Assembly (NCBI RefSeq): GCF_040545805.1
Contig: NZ_JBEPMO010000001.1
Span: 1-64,000, forward strand
Direction: 5' to 3'
From: Moheibacter stercoris
Lineage (GTDB): Bacteria > Bacteroidota > Bacteroidia > Flavobacteriales > Weeksellaceae
Length of the DNA: 64,000 nt
In this document: positions 51,426 through 61,216 of the stretch, in pieces
Numbering within the stretch: the first letter of the stretch is position 1
Layout: each line of letters begins with the position of its first letter
Program-made: the position numbers and the translations under genes
Notes under the pieces: generated by a model
Seen by the model: the letters and a program-made list of their open reading frames with translations, nothing else
The model's database searches: none
What the model was told of the DNA's origin: nothing

Positions 51426-52226
51426 ATGAAGCGTTATATTGTCAAAAAAGGAGATACGCTTGATTCTATTGCTCAACTTAATGGAATCAAAGACGGTAAA
51501 ACTTTGCAAATTTTTCATAATACGAATTGCACTCTAGAGGAATTAATTGGAACCCAAATTCCTGAAGGCTCCACTTTATACATTCCAGAAGAATCAGATC
51601 AAATGTCGGAATCTCAGCAAACTTCTGAAGATTCGACTTCGAAGAATTCAATTTCGAAACAATCAAACTCCAATAGCATTTCAACCTCCAAAACTGGGGA
51701 ATCAACTTCCTATACACAAGTAAACCGCGCAACAGAATCAGAACATGATGGTAAATACTTTGTGGTTCAAAAAGGACAATGCCAATGTGACCAAGGATTC
51801 AAATTCCCTAAATTCAAAGTGACAAGTCACCAAAAAAATTACTGGAACGATGCCGATGGTCAATCGGATTATTTAGCTGTGACCGAAATTGATCTTCAAT
51901 TTGATCCATTGGTCGAACCTTTTGGCAAATGTAAGCTGAAACCTTCCAGTGGTGGATATTTACCTTGTACGTATGCTCCCGCTGGAAAATGGACAAAAAC
52001 TTACGAAAAGGTAAAAATTATGGGCAATAGTTGTGTCACAGAAATTTCGGAATTGATGTGTACAACAGGCGGTAAAATTACCATTTTCAAACATGGACAA
52101 CAGAGTGAAGCTAGTGCTAGCCAAGTCGCAAAAGCAAATCCTGACGAACAGCAATCCCATAATCCTATCATGGATTTTGAGGAATTTCAACAAGAGACAG
52201 ACACTGAAAACAATTATGCATATTAA
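51426..52226 (+). CDS. LysM-DUF4280 PAAR-like spike-tip protein
   Basis: 266 residues: LysM (MKRYIVKKGDTLDSIAQLNGI), a Ser/Thr-rich linker, then a DUF4280 domain from about residue 105 (YFVVQKGQCQCDQGF, LAVTEIDLQFDPLVEPFGKC, YLPCTYAPAGKWTKTYEKV, VTEISELMCTTGGKITIFKHG). DUF4280 is a PAAR-like tip. The short acidic tail would be followed by the toxin if fused; in the giant effector the same two domains are fused to the rest. Here the toxin is the next ORF, 11 bp away. Confidence 0.8.
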   Translation: MKRYIVKKGDTLDSIAQLNGIKDGKTLQIFHNTNCTLEELIGTQIPEGSTLYIPEESDQMSESQQTSEDSTSKNSISKQSNSNSISTSKTGESTSYTQVNRATESEHDGKYFVVQKGQCQCDQGFKFPKFKVTSHQKNYWNDADGQSDYLAVTEIDLQFDPLVEPFGKCKLKPSSGGYLPCTYAPAGKWTKTYEKVKIMGNSCVTEISELMCTTGGKITIFKHGQQSEASASQVAKANPDEQQSHNPIMDFEEFQQETDTENNYAY

Positions 52227-52237
52227 ATCTCTGAACC

Positions 52238-55200
52238 ATGGCAAAAAAAGGTGTAGCACGTATTTCAGGACCTAGTAGACCCAAAATTGGAGAAACTGCT
52301 GTTTATAGTATAACGGAATGGCATCCAGGAACTCCTGTTGAACAACGTTCTGGTGCAAATATCAAATGGGAACTCTTTCGCAAAAGAAGCAATGGGAATT
52401 TCACCTCAACCAATATCATCAAAACAGGTCCAATAGGTAGTTTCACGTTTGAAGAAAAAGCATACGGTGAAGAATTTTTGGTAGAAGGATATTTACATTC
52501 TCCCGAATTAACGGGTGCAACAACAATTAAAATTACGCCCTTAGCAGGAAACCCCAAAATTCTAACTCTGACACTTTTTGACGGAAATAAAAAAAGAATT
52601 ACTGAAAACCCAAAATATGGACAAACTATTTATGCGGAAGTAAAATCACAAAACATGTTTGGAGAAAGATTGAAACTTCAAGTGTGGGAACGTGACACCA
52701 TGAGTGATTCAGGGCATGACGAACACAGTAATACACTGCTTTGGGAAAAGGAAATATCGGTACCCCAATCAGGGATCAACCAAGAACCCATCAATTTAAC
52801 GCAATTGATGATGGAAAAAGCACAAGGATCAGGCATGTCTGCGTGGCTAGAAGGTGGTGTTCACGAATATTATTTAGTAGTCAAAAGAAATAATCAAACG
52901 ACCTATAGCAATCAAACCATTGAAGTGGATAACGAAATGGTTGATTCAGAAACGCCTCAATCACCTCCTGTGTCCAATAATCCTCCAACTCCTTCCCAAC
53001 CAAACGAAAGCTCTCCTACTCCGTCGGAACCAGAGCCTGCAATTCAGGAGCCAATACGAGTTGAAGGAATTGGAACTGACACACCTGAGGATAGTGGAAG
53101 AACTCCAAACAGTGTTGAACCATCCTTAACTGAAGGTCTGACAACCGCCTATTTTGCCAAAAAAGTATATACAGTTCAAACTACGTCAAATCCGAAAACA
53201 ATTCCATATAGGTTTCAACACGACAACAATAGAACGGGAAATGATGAGCAAAAACAAAGAATTGCACAAGCCATCATGGATAAGCAAGTCATCAAAGATT
53301 TGGAAAAAGAAAAAAGATATACAACAATTGACCTGATTAAAGAAGCCCTTGTCAATGAGGTTTATAATTCAGACGAAGTCATCAACATCCAAACCTATGA
53401 TTTGGGACCCGATTTTGTAAAAATCGACAATGCACCTTTGGAAGAAAAAGTGTATTTAGTCGCCAATGGAGTGATGCTTGATGGAAAAGAAGCAACCATT
53501 GTTGTGAAAGAAAAAGATGGTTTACTGAAAGGTTCTGAAGGCGCAACATTACAATTAGTTGAACTCACAGAGGAACAAATGGATTCTACAGAAGCAATAG
53601 CAGAAGATGATTTAAATGAGAAAACCGAATTCAAAGCTACTTTCGCTAACGGCATGGCCAAAGTTCCTGTTCAATTACGACCAAAGGCTGGTGTGGAATT
53701 ACAAGAATGGCATGATAAAATTGCCAAAGGAAAAGAGGATGGTACCTATACCTATACCTTTAATAATGCCAACGGAACAACCATCACAGAAGAAAATAAG
53801 AAAGAATTAGCTGAAATTATTCTCAATAATGCAAAGGGAGGCAAACTCGGAAACACAAAAATCGAAGCCGGAAAAACAGCGTATAAAGAGGATGTAGAAG
53901 CAAAATTAGAAATCAAAACCTATGCACGAGGTGAAACCATAACTTTTCCACTTTTTAAAGCTATTCCTGAATTTCTATTTCTTCAAGTCAAAGCAGAAGG
54001 TGAAGAAGATAATTATGATAAAGAATTTTTGAAGGAAGAGAATAAATATTTCCGTATTGGAAAAGGAAATTGTTCTTGCCACAGAGATCTTACAGAATCT
54101 GAATTTAAAGCGATTCTAAAGCATCTTAGAGAATCTGAGAACTTAGAAATTGAAACCATTTGGAGTCCTCGAAATACAGGTGGAGCATCTCCAAGTGACA
54201 CCTCAATCACTGCAACTTTGAACAAATTAAATGAAGTGATGAAAGAGGCAGATATCAATACTTGTATAAGAAAAGTATTTTTCATTGCAGAATGTTATCA
54301 CGAAACTGACCGATTCTATTCAACCCAAGAATATAATAGCAGACACACAGCAAATTATGACCCGTATAGAGGGCGTGGAATTATTCAGTTAACCCACAGG
54401 GAAGCCTATCAAAGATTTGCTCATTACAAAGGTGATACAACAATAGAAACCGATTATACAAAAGTTGCAACCAATTTAGATTTAGCTTTTGAAAGTGCGG
54501 GATGGTATTGGAAGCAAGGCAAACAATTATCAGTTGGCACAAATTGGACACCAACAGAAGCTGCTAGAACACGTTATAACTTAAGTGATCGTTCTTATCC
54601 CAAAACTACAGTGTCTACAAATTATGTAAATAGTTCTGGACAAAGAGTCACGAGATATGGAAGTATCGATTTAAATTTAGTGGCCGATAATGATGACATT
54701 AAAGTTATTAGTTACCTCATAAACGGTGGTGATAATGGTTTAGCTGAAAGAGAAGAGTATTTAGCAGAATTAAAAAAATTATCTTTCTTTATATGCGAAG
54801 AAAAAGATGCTGGAGACTGGCATGATCCCGTTGACAACCCTATGAGCACCAATTTCATGCAAAGTGGTGGAAAAAGTAATATTTGGGGATTATTCGGTAA
54901 TACCATAAGAAATGGAAGAGTACATTCAGGACTTGATCTATTTGCCAGAACTGGATCCAACATTTATGCTTGCGTGAATGGTACAGTTTACAATAGAAGA
55001 TGGCATAGCGGTTATGGAAATACCATTACGATTAAAGTTTCAGATCCAGTGGCATTTTTAAAAAGAAAACGAACTGATTATACACTCAAAAACACGTTGG
55101 AAATTGAAGAAGGTAGTAATTGGTCTGAAGATGGTGATATATTTTTATTCTACGCTCATTTAGATTCGGTTGAAGAATTTGAATTTGGGGCTGAAGTAAA

Positions 55201-55462
55201 CGCGGGTAGAATTTTAGGAACTACAGGTCGCTCTGGGGTTGCTGGAGGAACTTGTGCCCCTCACCTTCATTTTGAAATATTCTGTAGCTATTCATTTGGT
55301 GTAGGAACATCTTATCGCATCAATCCAGCTTTATTCGTAAATTACAAACATTACGATGAACAATCAGAGTCTGAACGTACCCAACAAACTACAGAAAGTG
55401 ATAGAGGTAAAATTAATGAGCACGATGGTGCCCAAAAACTTTCAACAACTAATATTTTTTAA
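52238..55462 (+). CDS. Large T6SS effector: Ig-like domains, GH19-like, M23 endopeptidase
   Basis: 1074 residues without a signal peptide. Order: Ig-like blocks (SGPSRPKIGETAVYSITEWHPG; TLTLFDGNKKRITENPKYGQTI), a Pro/Ser-rich linker near 245-300, mixed domains, linker NCSCHRDLT, and a GH19 chitinase/lysozyme-like domain from about 670 (INTCIRKVFFIAECYHETDRF; YRGRGIIQLTHREAYQRF). The M23 metallopeptidase starts at about 890 (HSGLDLF; FLFYAHLDSVEEF; HLHFEIF). It should cut glycan strands and cross-bridges. It is delivered presumably with the DUF4280 protein upstream. An immunity lipoprotein follows 6 bp later. Confidence 0.85.
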   Translation: MAKKGVARISGPSRPKIGETAVYSITEWHPGTPVEQRSGANIKWELFRKRSNGNFTSTNIIKTGPIGSFTFEEKAYGEEFLVEGYLHSPELTGATTIKITPLAGNPKILTLTLFDGNKKRITENPKYGQTIYAEVKSQNMFGERLKLQVWERDTMSDSGHDEHSNTLLWEKEISVPQSGINQEPINLTQLMMEKAQGSGMSAWLEGGVHEYYLVVKRNNQTTYSNQTIEVDNEMVDSETPQSPPVSNNPPTPSQPNESSPTPSEPEPAIQEPIRVEGIGTDTPEDSGRTPNSVEPSLTEGLTTAYFAKKVYTVQTTSNPKTIPYRFQHDNNRTGNDEQKQRIAQAIMDKQVIKDLEKEKRYTTIDLIKEALVNEVYNSDEVINIQTYDLGPDFVKIDNAPLEEKVYLVANGVMLDGKEATIVVKEKDGLLKGSEGATLQLVELTEEQMDSTEAIAEDDLNEKTEFKATFANGMAKVPVQLRPKAGVELQEWHDKIAKGKEDGTYTYTFNNANGTTITEENKKELAEIILNNAKGGKLGNTKIEAGKTAYKEDVEAKLEIKTYARGETITFPLFKAIPEFLFLQVKAEGEEDNYDKEFLKEENKYFRIGKGNCSCHRDLTESEFKAILKHLRESENLEIETIWSPRNTGGASPSDTSITATLNKLNEVMKEADINTCIRKVFFIAECYHETDRFYSTQEYNSRHTANYDPYRGRGIIQLTHREAYQRFAHYKGDTTIETDYTKVATNLDLAFESAGWYWKQGKQLSVGTNWTPTEAARTRYNLSDRSYPKTTVSTNYVNSSGQRVTRYGSIDLNLVADNDDIKVISYLINGGDNGLAEREEYLAELKKLSFFICEEKDAGDWHDPVDNPMSTNFMQSGGKSNIWGLFGNTIRNGRVHSGLDLFARTGSNIYACVNGTVYNRRWHSGYGNTITIKVSDPVAFLKRKRTDYTLKNTLEIEEGSNWSEDGDIFLFYAHLDSVEEFEFGAEVNAGRILGTTGRSGVAGGTCAPHLHFEIFCSYSFGVGTSYRINPALFVNYKHYDEQSESERTQQTTESDRGKINEHDGAQKLSTTNIF

Positions 55463-55468
55463 AATCTT

Positions 55469-56593
55469 ATGAAAAATTTCTTTTTATATACCCTGATTTT
55501 AGCAACGTTCTTTACCTCCTGCAGAGGAAATTCAAATACTTACACAGATAATTTTCAACATGAATTAACCTCAGTTACTTCAGAAAATGAAATGAAGGAC
55601 GTTTACAGAGAAATTAAATTTGATCGTAAAAAATCGGATTATTCAGAAAACTCTGAGGTCAAAAGTTTGGATTTGCTGTATGGAAAAACACTTTTAAAAT
55701 TTCGTTTTTTAGAAGATAAAACATTTCTAGCCATTGATCATGAAAATAAGGAAATGATAAATTGGTCTATTATCCAGTTCAATTCCACTTACGACATTGA
55801 TTTACCTACCGCAGAAAAATCCATTCATTTTCTTTCCAATGGAGATTCCGATTTCAATGGATATTTCCTTTTCCCCGCGCCTACCGAAGAGTTCCCTTCT
55901 TTTTACCTCTATCATTTTGATGGTAAAAAGATGACTTTTAAAGGATTTTATGCCTCTACGAAAATGAACTCATCGGAATTTTCCTATCATGAATCGACTC
56001 AAAAATTGATGCAAAATGATTCGGGAAAAGACATTCCATTGGAATTTATTTCCAATGAGCTCGATTTGCCAGAATTCTCAGAGGATGATTTGAAAAAAAT
56101 TCAAGCCTCTACTACAAAAAAACCTTCATTTCAACTAAAAGATTTAATCGCTACCAATCAGTTTTTGGTGAAAGAATTTGATGTGAACAAGGATGGAGTT
56201 TCCGACAAAATCTTAAGCCATTTACCCTATCAAGGTGATGAACTTTACGTTTTTTTTGGAGCTAAAAATTCAAACGAATTTGACTTAGCACTACAGGCAA
56301 AGAATTTTTCAGAGGATGGTGGCAATCAAGTTTCTTCTATTAACCCAACAACTAATGGTTTTGAAATCATCACCAATTTTCCAGATCGAGGGCAGTATCA
56401 AGTTATCTATTCAATCGAATATCAAAAATCGAGATTTATTTTAACCAAAATCACTTCGGAAAGCTATTCGCAACAGAAAAAAGAAACGGAAAGGTGTACA
56501 CAGAATTTAAAAGTAGATTTGGCTGGATCAGAAAAATCCATTGCAAATGAAATCCAAAAGTCTTCTCCAAATTGTGTAACAACCAAAAATTAA
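55469..56593 (+). CDS. Lipoprotein, candidate immunity to the GH19-like/M23 effector
   Basis: 374 residues; signal MKNFFLYTLILATFFTSC. The N-terminal half is beta-rich (LLKFRFLEDKTFLAIDHENKEMINW). The C-terminal half has an FG-GAP-like calcium loop (VKEFDVNKDGVSDKIL) followed by strands (DELYVFFGAKNSNEF). It begins 6 bp after the effector. Its N-terminal half is reminiscent of immunity candidate 1 (25390), whose effector has the same catalytic pair. Immunity is inferred. Confidence 0.6.
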   Translation: MKNFFLYTLILATFFTSCRGNSNTYTDNFQHELTSVTSENEMKDVYREIKFDRKKSDYSENSEVKSLDLLYGKTLLKFRFLEDKTFLAIDHENKEMINWSIIQFNSTYDIDLPTAEKSIHFLSNGDSDFNGYFLFPAPTEEFPSFYLYHFDGKKMTFKGFYASTKMNSSEFSYHESTQKLMQNDSGKDIPLEFISNELDLPEFSEDDLKKIQASTTKKPSFQLKDLIATNQFLVKEFDVNKDGVSDKILSHLPYQGDELYVFFGAKNSNEFDLALQAKNFSEDGGNQVSSINPTTNGFEIITNFPDRGQYQVIYSIEYQKSRFILTKITSESYSQQKKETERCTQNLKVDLAGSEKSIANEIQKSSPNCVTTKN

Positions 56594-56617
56594 ACGCAAT
56601 ACGCGTCCTACAACAAA

Positions 56618-57298
56618 ATGAAACCCAAGTTAAAAAAAGGATTAATCCTTTTTCTAGCCTTTCTGTTTTTAATCATTCGATTATTTGGCGGAATTTACAA
56701 AGACGATGAATTCCAAGGGAAGATCTTCTTCATTAAGCACAAGCCTTCATGGAAATGGTCTTTTTATTCTCCGCGCGCCATGAGCGACATGACATTAGAA
56801 GAAATGTCCGAAAAAAAGAAAAAGGAACAAATTCAATTCGACGAATTTATCCCCAAACGAATTTGGGAATTCCCAGCAAATGCTTCATTCCAAAAGATTA
56901 TAATTTCAAAACCATCCAATGAAAAGATTCCAATTATGGATGAAGTAGGAAATTCAACCGACTCATCCATTGAAACCTCAGAAGAAAATTTTTGTTCGGA
57001 ATTGCATGGCGAAATGATGACAGGGGAAGAATGTTTTTATCCCAACAAAACAATCGATGAAGTCTACGATAAACTTCTTCATAAAAAAGACCTGAATGAT
57101 GTAGAATTTTTACGCCAAAAGGTTCCTGCTAAAAATCAACGAGATGAAATAAATGAGAATGGATTAATCTCCATCGACTATCAACGAAAAGAAAATAACT
57201 ATTTCATTGAAATGTTCTACCATGGCGGAGTTACTACGATTGAATTGAACCAATTGGAAAAGGGTGTTAGAACAAGAATCATTTTAAGCGCAGATTAA
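56618..57298 (+). CDS. Membrane-anchored protein at the end of the right effector unit
   Basis: 226 residues, one N-terminal transmembrane helix (KKGLILFLAFLFLIIRLFGGIY) and a polar extracytoplasmic part (SDMTLEEMSEKKKKEQIQF; FCSELHGEMMTGEECFY). It lies 24 bp after the immunity candidate and ends 5 bp before a convergent gene. It may be a second immunity factor or an unrelated envelope protein; no family was recognised. Confidence 0.5.
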   Translation: MKPKLKKGLILFLAFLFLIIRLFGGIYKDDEFQGKIFFIKHKPSWKWSFYSPRAMSDMTLEEMSEKKKKEQIQFDEFIPKRIWEFPANASFQKIIISKPSNEKIPIMDEVGNSTDSSIETSEENFCSELHGEMMTGEECFYPNKTIDEVYDKLLHKKDLNDVEFLRQKVPAKNQRDEINENGLISIDYQRKENNYFIEMFYHGGVTTIELNQLEKGVRTRIILSAD

Positions 57299-57302
57299 CT
57301 TA

Positions 57303-60300
57303 TCAAAACCTCGCTTGAATCTGAACACTTCCCGTATGAATTGCTTTTTGTTCCTCCGTTTTACGTCCGTCGTAACTGATGTTCACACTTAAGTAAGAAT
57401 TCAATTGTCGCTGCATTAAAACTTGCCAAACGAAATTATTTCCGGGTTTCAATCCTTCCATCATTTGGTTTCCAACAACCGATTGTGCATTTCCTTCGAA
57501 TGTATTGTCAATGTAATTGAAGCTTCCTAAAAACGAAGATTTCGCCCCATCATTCCATTGAATTTCCGTTCCCAAATTGGATTGATTCAAGTTTTCAATT
57601 CCCGTTTTATTGGTTTTGGTTTGATAAGTATAATTCAAGGAAGCGTTGAATTTACTTTCGATCTGATAGGAAATTTGGGGTTTGATTCGCCAAGCATCCA
57701 CCGTAAATCTTCGGCTTGCAAACATATCGGAATGGCTATTGGTCAACACATTTTCTCCTTCTGCAATGAAATAAAAATTCTCCCAAGGTTTGTATTTCGC
57801 ATTCAACAAATGACTTTTCGAATCACGAGCTTCAGCACCCGTAAAAATATAAGATTGAGATTTTTGCTGCGTATAGGTATAGCTCGACGACCATTTGTAT
57901 TGTCCTCCCTGATTGAAATTCAATCCGCCTCGTATACTCTCCGACTTGCTCAGCAATTGTTCATTGTCCACAAAAGGATTCCATTCCAAGGTTTTTCCTT
58001 CTTTCAACAAGGAATTATTGGTTTGCAAAGAGCCCTGAAGTGTCCATCTTCCTAGGAATTTATTTTCAGAATTCAACAATTCTTTTGGTTTCAATCGTAC
58101 CGAAAAGTTAAATCCGTTTTTGTTGGTCTTCACATAATTCATGGTATTGGTGTAGACACGGATGTAATTGGCTTGATCCTGAAATTCAGCGATTTCAAAT
58201 TCGTCCAATTGCTCCAAACCGTCACCGTTATAATCGGTCCATTTGTAAATTCCGGTTCCGTCTGTGACTTTCACATATTCAAATTCTCGCTGCGGTTCAA
58301 CACCACTTCCCAATTCATAAAAAGCATTGATCACAGCACCTCCTCGCAAGAAACTCTTGTACCAACGGATGTTTCCCGTGATATAATCTTCGTTGGGCAT
58401 GTTTTCAAATTCATAATTGACCGAACGATAATGCGTTGTCAATTCCAAACGATGATCGATTTTGTTGATCAATTTTGAGGAGAAAATAAATCCATTGGAT
58501 TTAGAAATTCTTTGCATAGAACCCATTCTGATGGAATCATCTCTACGATTGTACAAGGTCAATTGCGCATGCAGTTTCGCCGTATCTCCTACGCCTATCA
58601 TCGCTTGAATTTCGTCCCATCGAAACGATAATTCCGACAAATTATTTCCATCCTGAGCATTGAGATGATCTTCGATTTCATTATGCTCACCCGCATATTG
58701 CGCACCAACCCACCAAGATTTTCCTATTTTGCGTTTTCCTAATATCTGATAACGTAAAAATTCTGATTTGTCTGGATCTAATGATGGATTGAGGATATTT
58801 TCTTTTTCTGCATTCAACAAAGAAAAATTCGCTTCTGCATAATTTTTATCGGATGTATATTTCGCTTGAACATCGTTTTTAATCCCTCTGTATTGACCTT
58901 TATTTTGCAAATAATGCAATTGGTAATTCAATCGTAGAGAATCCTGATAAGCCGTTTCCAATCCAACTTTCAAATAAGTTTGATCGGCGTCAGATAATTC
59001 CTGATCCAAGTTGAAATCTCGAGTAAATTCAACCGTTCTCAATCGTTGAATCGAGTTGAAATTCTTTTGAATGTAGGTGAATTCAAAATTGGGATTCAAA
59101 CGCCAATTGGTCCAATCAAATCTTCGATTTCCATACAATCGACCTGCAAATCCTAGATTTTTTTCGTCATCCAAATCCGAAAATAAATTCAAATCCTCAT
59201 TGCTCATCCCTAAATCGATTCCAATCAATCCCTTTTGGTTTTTGAATTTATAATCTGAATTTAAGGTATACACTTGCAGTCGTTTCGGCGGAACCAATTG
59301 TCGAATCGGTTCATAATTCCCTTGTGGAATTCCATTGATAGGCGGAACATATTGAAAAATCTTGCCATTGATTTCGACATTTGATTGGATGTAATTTCCT
59401 TTGTTCGCTCCCATAAATGTAAAAGTAACCTGATACAACTCTTCTTCTGGATCGTCGGAAAATTCAAATACTTCCACACCATCTATTTCAATTTTTCGAT
59501 ACAAATTTTTGTCAGGATCATAAGCCGTCGGAACCGCTGTGGTATTGAACATTTGAGTTGCATCATTGCCCGCTTCTGACAAGATTTGTTTGTCGGCATC
59601 GCTCAAATTATCGTTCAACGGATTGTTTTTGGAATCCCCATTGGAATACACATGACCTGCAATTCGAAATCGTTCGGATTCGTGTTCAATTCCTCCATAA
59701 ACCAAAAACTGCGAATAACTGCGGTTGGCGTACAAATATTCCACCGTAATCCGTGAATTATCGGTCATCAATCGATTGCTAGTAAAGGTCAATTCGCCCG
59801 TATTATAATTGATGACATAATCTTGGTCTTCGCCACGCGTCATCAGCAAACCGTCTACATAGACGCGTTCACTTCCCGAAACGATGATGATGTACAATTC
59901 GTTGTTATTTCCAGAAAGTCGGTAGGGACCTTGGTTTCCGTTTTGTCCATTGAATTTTTTTGTAGCAAATTCTCCACGCGTCGTACTTCCTGCCACTTGA
60001 ATTCGGGTTTTGGAATCATTGCCATGCGCCAATTCCGTTCCTACTTGCAAACCCGTTACTTTCTGATTGAAATTCCCAAAGAAATCTCGCTCTTGAATCA
60101 AATCAATATGTCCCGCACGAACTCTGGAATTTTTATTGAACAATTCCACATACACCTTGTCAAATTCTTGCAATTGTTGGGTATAACCATCTGCCTGAAT
60201 CGGAACATTGTTGTCCGAAATCACTGCATTGATCCCGATTTCTTCGGTTAATTGACCTGTTAACTGCAAATCCAAAGATGACTGAACAGAGGCGCTTTGA

Positions 60301-60761
60301 TTGTTTCCAAAACGAATTCCTCGAACCAAAGAACCGCGACTATTGAGGCCGTCAAAAGGTTTCTTCGTTTCTCGACCTTCTCTTGCGTAGGAATAAAGAA
60401 TGTTTTCTTCTGTCGGTGCACGAATAAGCGCGGTATCCTTGGAAAAGACGGACGCCATTTGCAAATCGGGGTGAACGAAATAAGAAACGATGACTTTTTT
60501 GCCCAAGTGTGATTCTTTGAAGACCAAAAGACCTGTTGAAAAATCAATATCATAGTCCAATTCAGAAAGAATCGATCCGTTTTCATCTTGAATTTGAAAC
60601 TTTTCGGGCAATAAAACCCTTGCATTCAATTGGATGGAATCCGTTTCTACTACAATAGAATCTTGATGGAAATTTGTGTTTTGCCAATTCGGAACTTGCG
60701 CCCAAATCGACGAAACCATACAAATGAACAAAAAGAAAACTATGTATTGTTTGAATTGCAA
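57303..60761 (-). CDS. Large outer-membrane beta-barrel protein
   Basis: 1152 residues, signal peptide (MQFKQYIVFFLFICMVSSIWA). An N-terminal strand-rich plug or sheet region contains DYDIDFSTGLLVFKESHLGKKVIVSYFVHPD and DYVINYNTGELTFTSNRLMTDNSRITVEYLYANRSYS. Then come many amphipathic strands and a calcium-like loop (KWTDYNGDGLEQLDEFE). It ends SVQIQARF with terminal Phe. Typical of very large Bacteroidota barrels of unknown substrate. It stands alone, convergent with the T6SS unit, and is outside the island. Confidence 0.7.
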   Translation of the reverse strand: MQFKQYIVFFLFICMVSSIWAQVPNWQNTNFHQDSIVVETDSIQLNARVLLPEKFQIQDENGSILSELDYDIDFSTGLLVFKESHLGKKVIVSYFVHPDLQMASVFSKDTALIRAPTEENILYSYAREGRETKKPFDGLNSRGSLVRGIRFGNNQSASVQSSLDLQLTGQLTEEIGINAVISDNNVPIQADGYTQQLQEFDKVYVELFNKNSRVRAGHIDLIQERDFFGNFNQKVTGLQVGTELAHGNDSKTRIQVAGSTTRGEFATKKFNGQNGNQGPYRLSGNNNELYIIIVSGSERVYVDGLLMTRGEDQDYVINYNTGELTFTSNRLMTDNSRITVEYLYANRSYSQFLVYGGIEHESERFRIAGHVYSNGDSKNNPLNDNLSDADKQILSEAGNDATQMFNTTAVPTAYDPDKNLYRKIEIDGVEVFEFSDDPEEELYQVTFTFMGANKGNYIQSNVEINGKIFQYVPPINGIPQGNYEPIRQLVPPKRLQVYTLNSDYKFKNQKGLIGIDLGMSNEDLNLFSDLDDEKNLGFAGRLYGNRRFDWTNWRLNPNFEFTYIQKNFNSIQRLRTVEFTRDFNLDQELSDADQTYLKVGLETAYQDSLRLNYQLHYLQNKGQYRGIKNDVQAKYTSDKNYAEANFSLLNAEKENILNPSLDPDKSEFLRYQILGKRKIGKSWWVGAQYAGEHNEIEDHLNAQDGNNLSELSFRWDEIQAMIGVGDTAKLHAQLTLYNRRDDSIRMGSMQRISKSNGFIFSSKLINKIDHRLELTTHYRSVNYEFENMPNEDYITGNIRWYKSFLRGGAVINAFYELGSGVEPQREFEYVKVTDGTGIYKWTDYNGDGLEQLDEFEIAEFQDQANYIRVYTNTMNYVKTNKNGFNFSVRLKPKELLNSENKFLGRWTLQGSLQTNNSLLKEGKTLEWNPFVDNEQLLSKSESIRGGLNFNQGGQYKWSSSYTYTQQKSQSYIFTGAEARDSKSHLLNAKYKPWENFYFIAEGENVLTNSHSDMFASRRFTVDAWRIKPQISYQIESKFNASLNYTYQTKTNKTGIENLNQSNLGTEIQWNDGAKSSFLGSFNYIDNTFEGNAQSVVGNQMMEGLKPGNNFVWQVLMQRQLNSYLSVNISYDGRKTEEQKAIHTGSVQIQARF

Positions 60762-60859
60762 GTCTTGAATTTATCTACAAATAACGGAATTTTAGCGCTT
60801 CTCGTACACGCAGGCTGTAACAATTCCTATCTTTTTCTACTCATTTCAAAAAGAATATC

Positions 60860-61216
60860 ATGAAAAAAATCGTTTCCTTAGAAAGTTTGGGGTTGTTTCT
60901 CTTATCGATCTTCCTTTTTTCTCAACTTTCTTATGCTTGGTGGATATTTCCAGCATTGCTTTTACTTCCCGATTTAAGTATGATCGGATATGCATTTGGG
61001 CCCAAATTTGGAGCGATTTCGTATAATTTTTTCCATCACCAATTCCTAGGAATCGCTTTGTATTTAGTGGGAATATATGGTCAATTGGAAGTTCTTCAAT
61101 TGATCGGAATTATTTTATTTGCGCATTCTGCTATGGACCGAATTTTCGGCTATGGATTGAAATATTATTCTGGATTTCAAGACACGCATTTGGGCAAAAT
61201 TGGAAAACCCAACTGA
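60860..61216 (+). CDS. DUF4260 family integral membrane protein
   Basis: 118 residues, mostly hydrophobic: LGLFLLSIFLFSQLSYAWWIFPALLLLPDLSMIGYAFG, FHHQFLGIALYLVGIYG, LQLIGIILFAHSAMDRIFGYGLKY. The end FQDTHLGKIGK is a DUF4260 signature. Four helices are predicted. Function unknown. It is followed by short tandem repeats. Confidence 0.85.
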   Translation: MKKIVSLESLGLFLLSIFLFSQLSYAWWIFPALLLLPDLSMIGYAFGPKFGAISYNFFHHQFLGIALYLVGIYGQLEVLQLIGIILFAHSAMDRIFGYGLKYYSGFQDTHLGKIGKPN

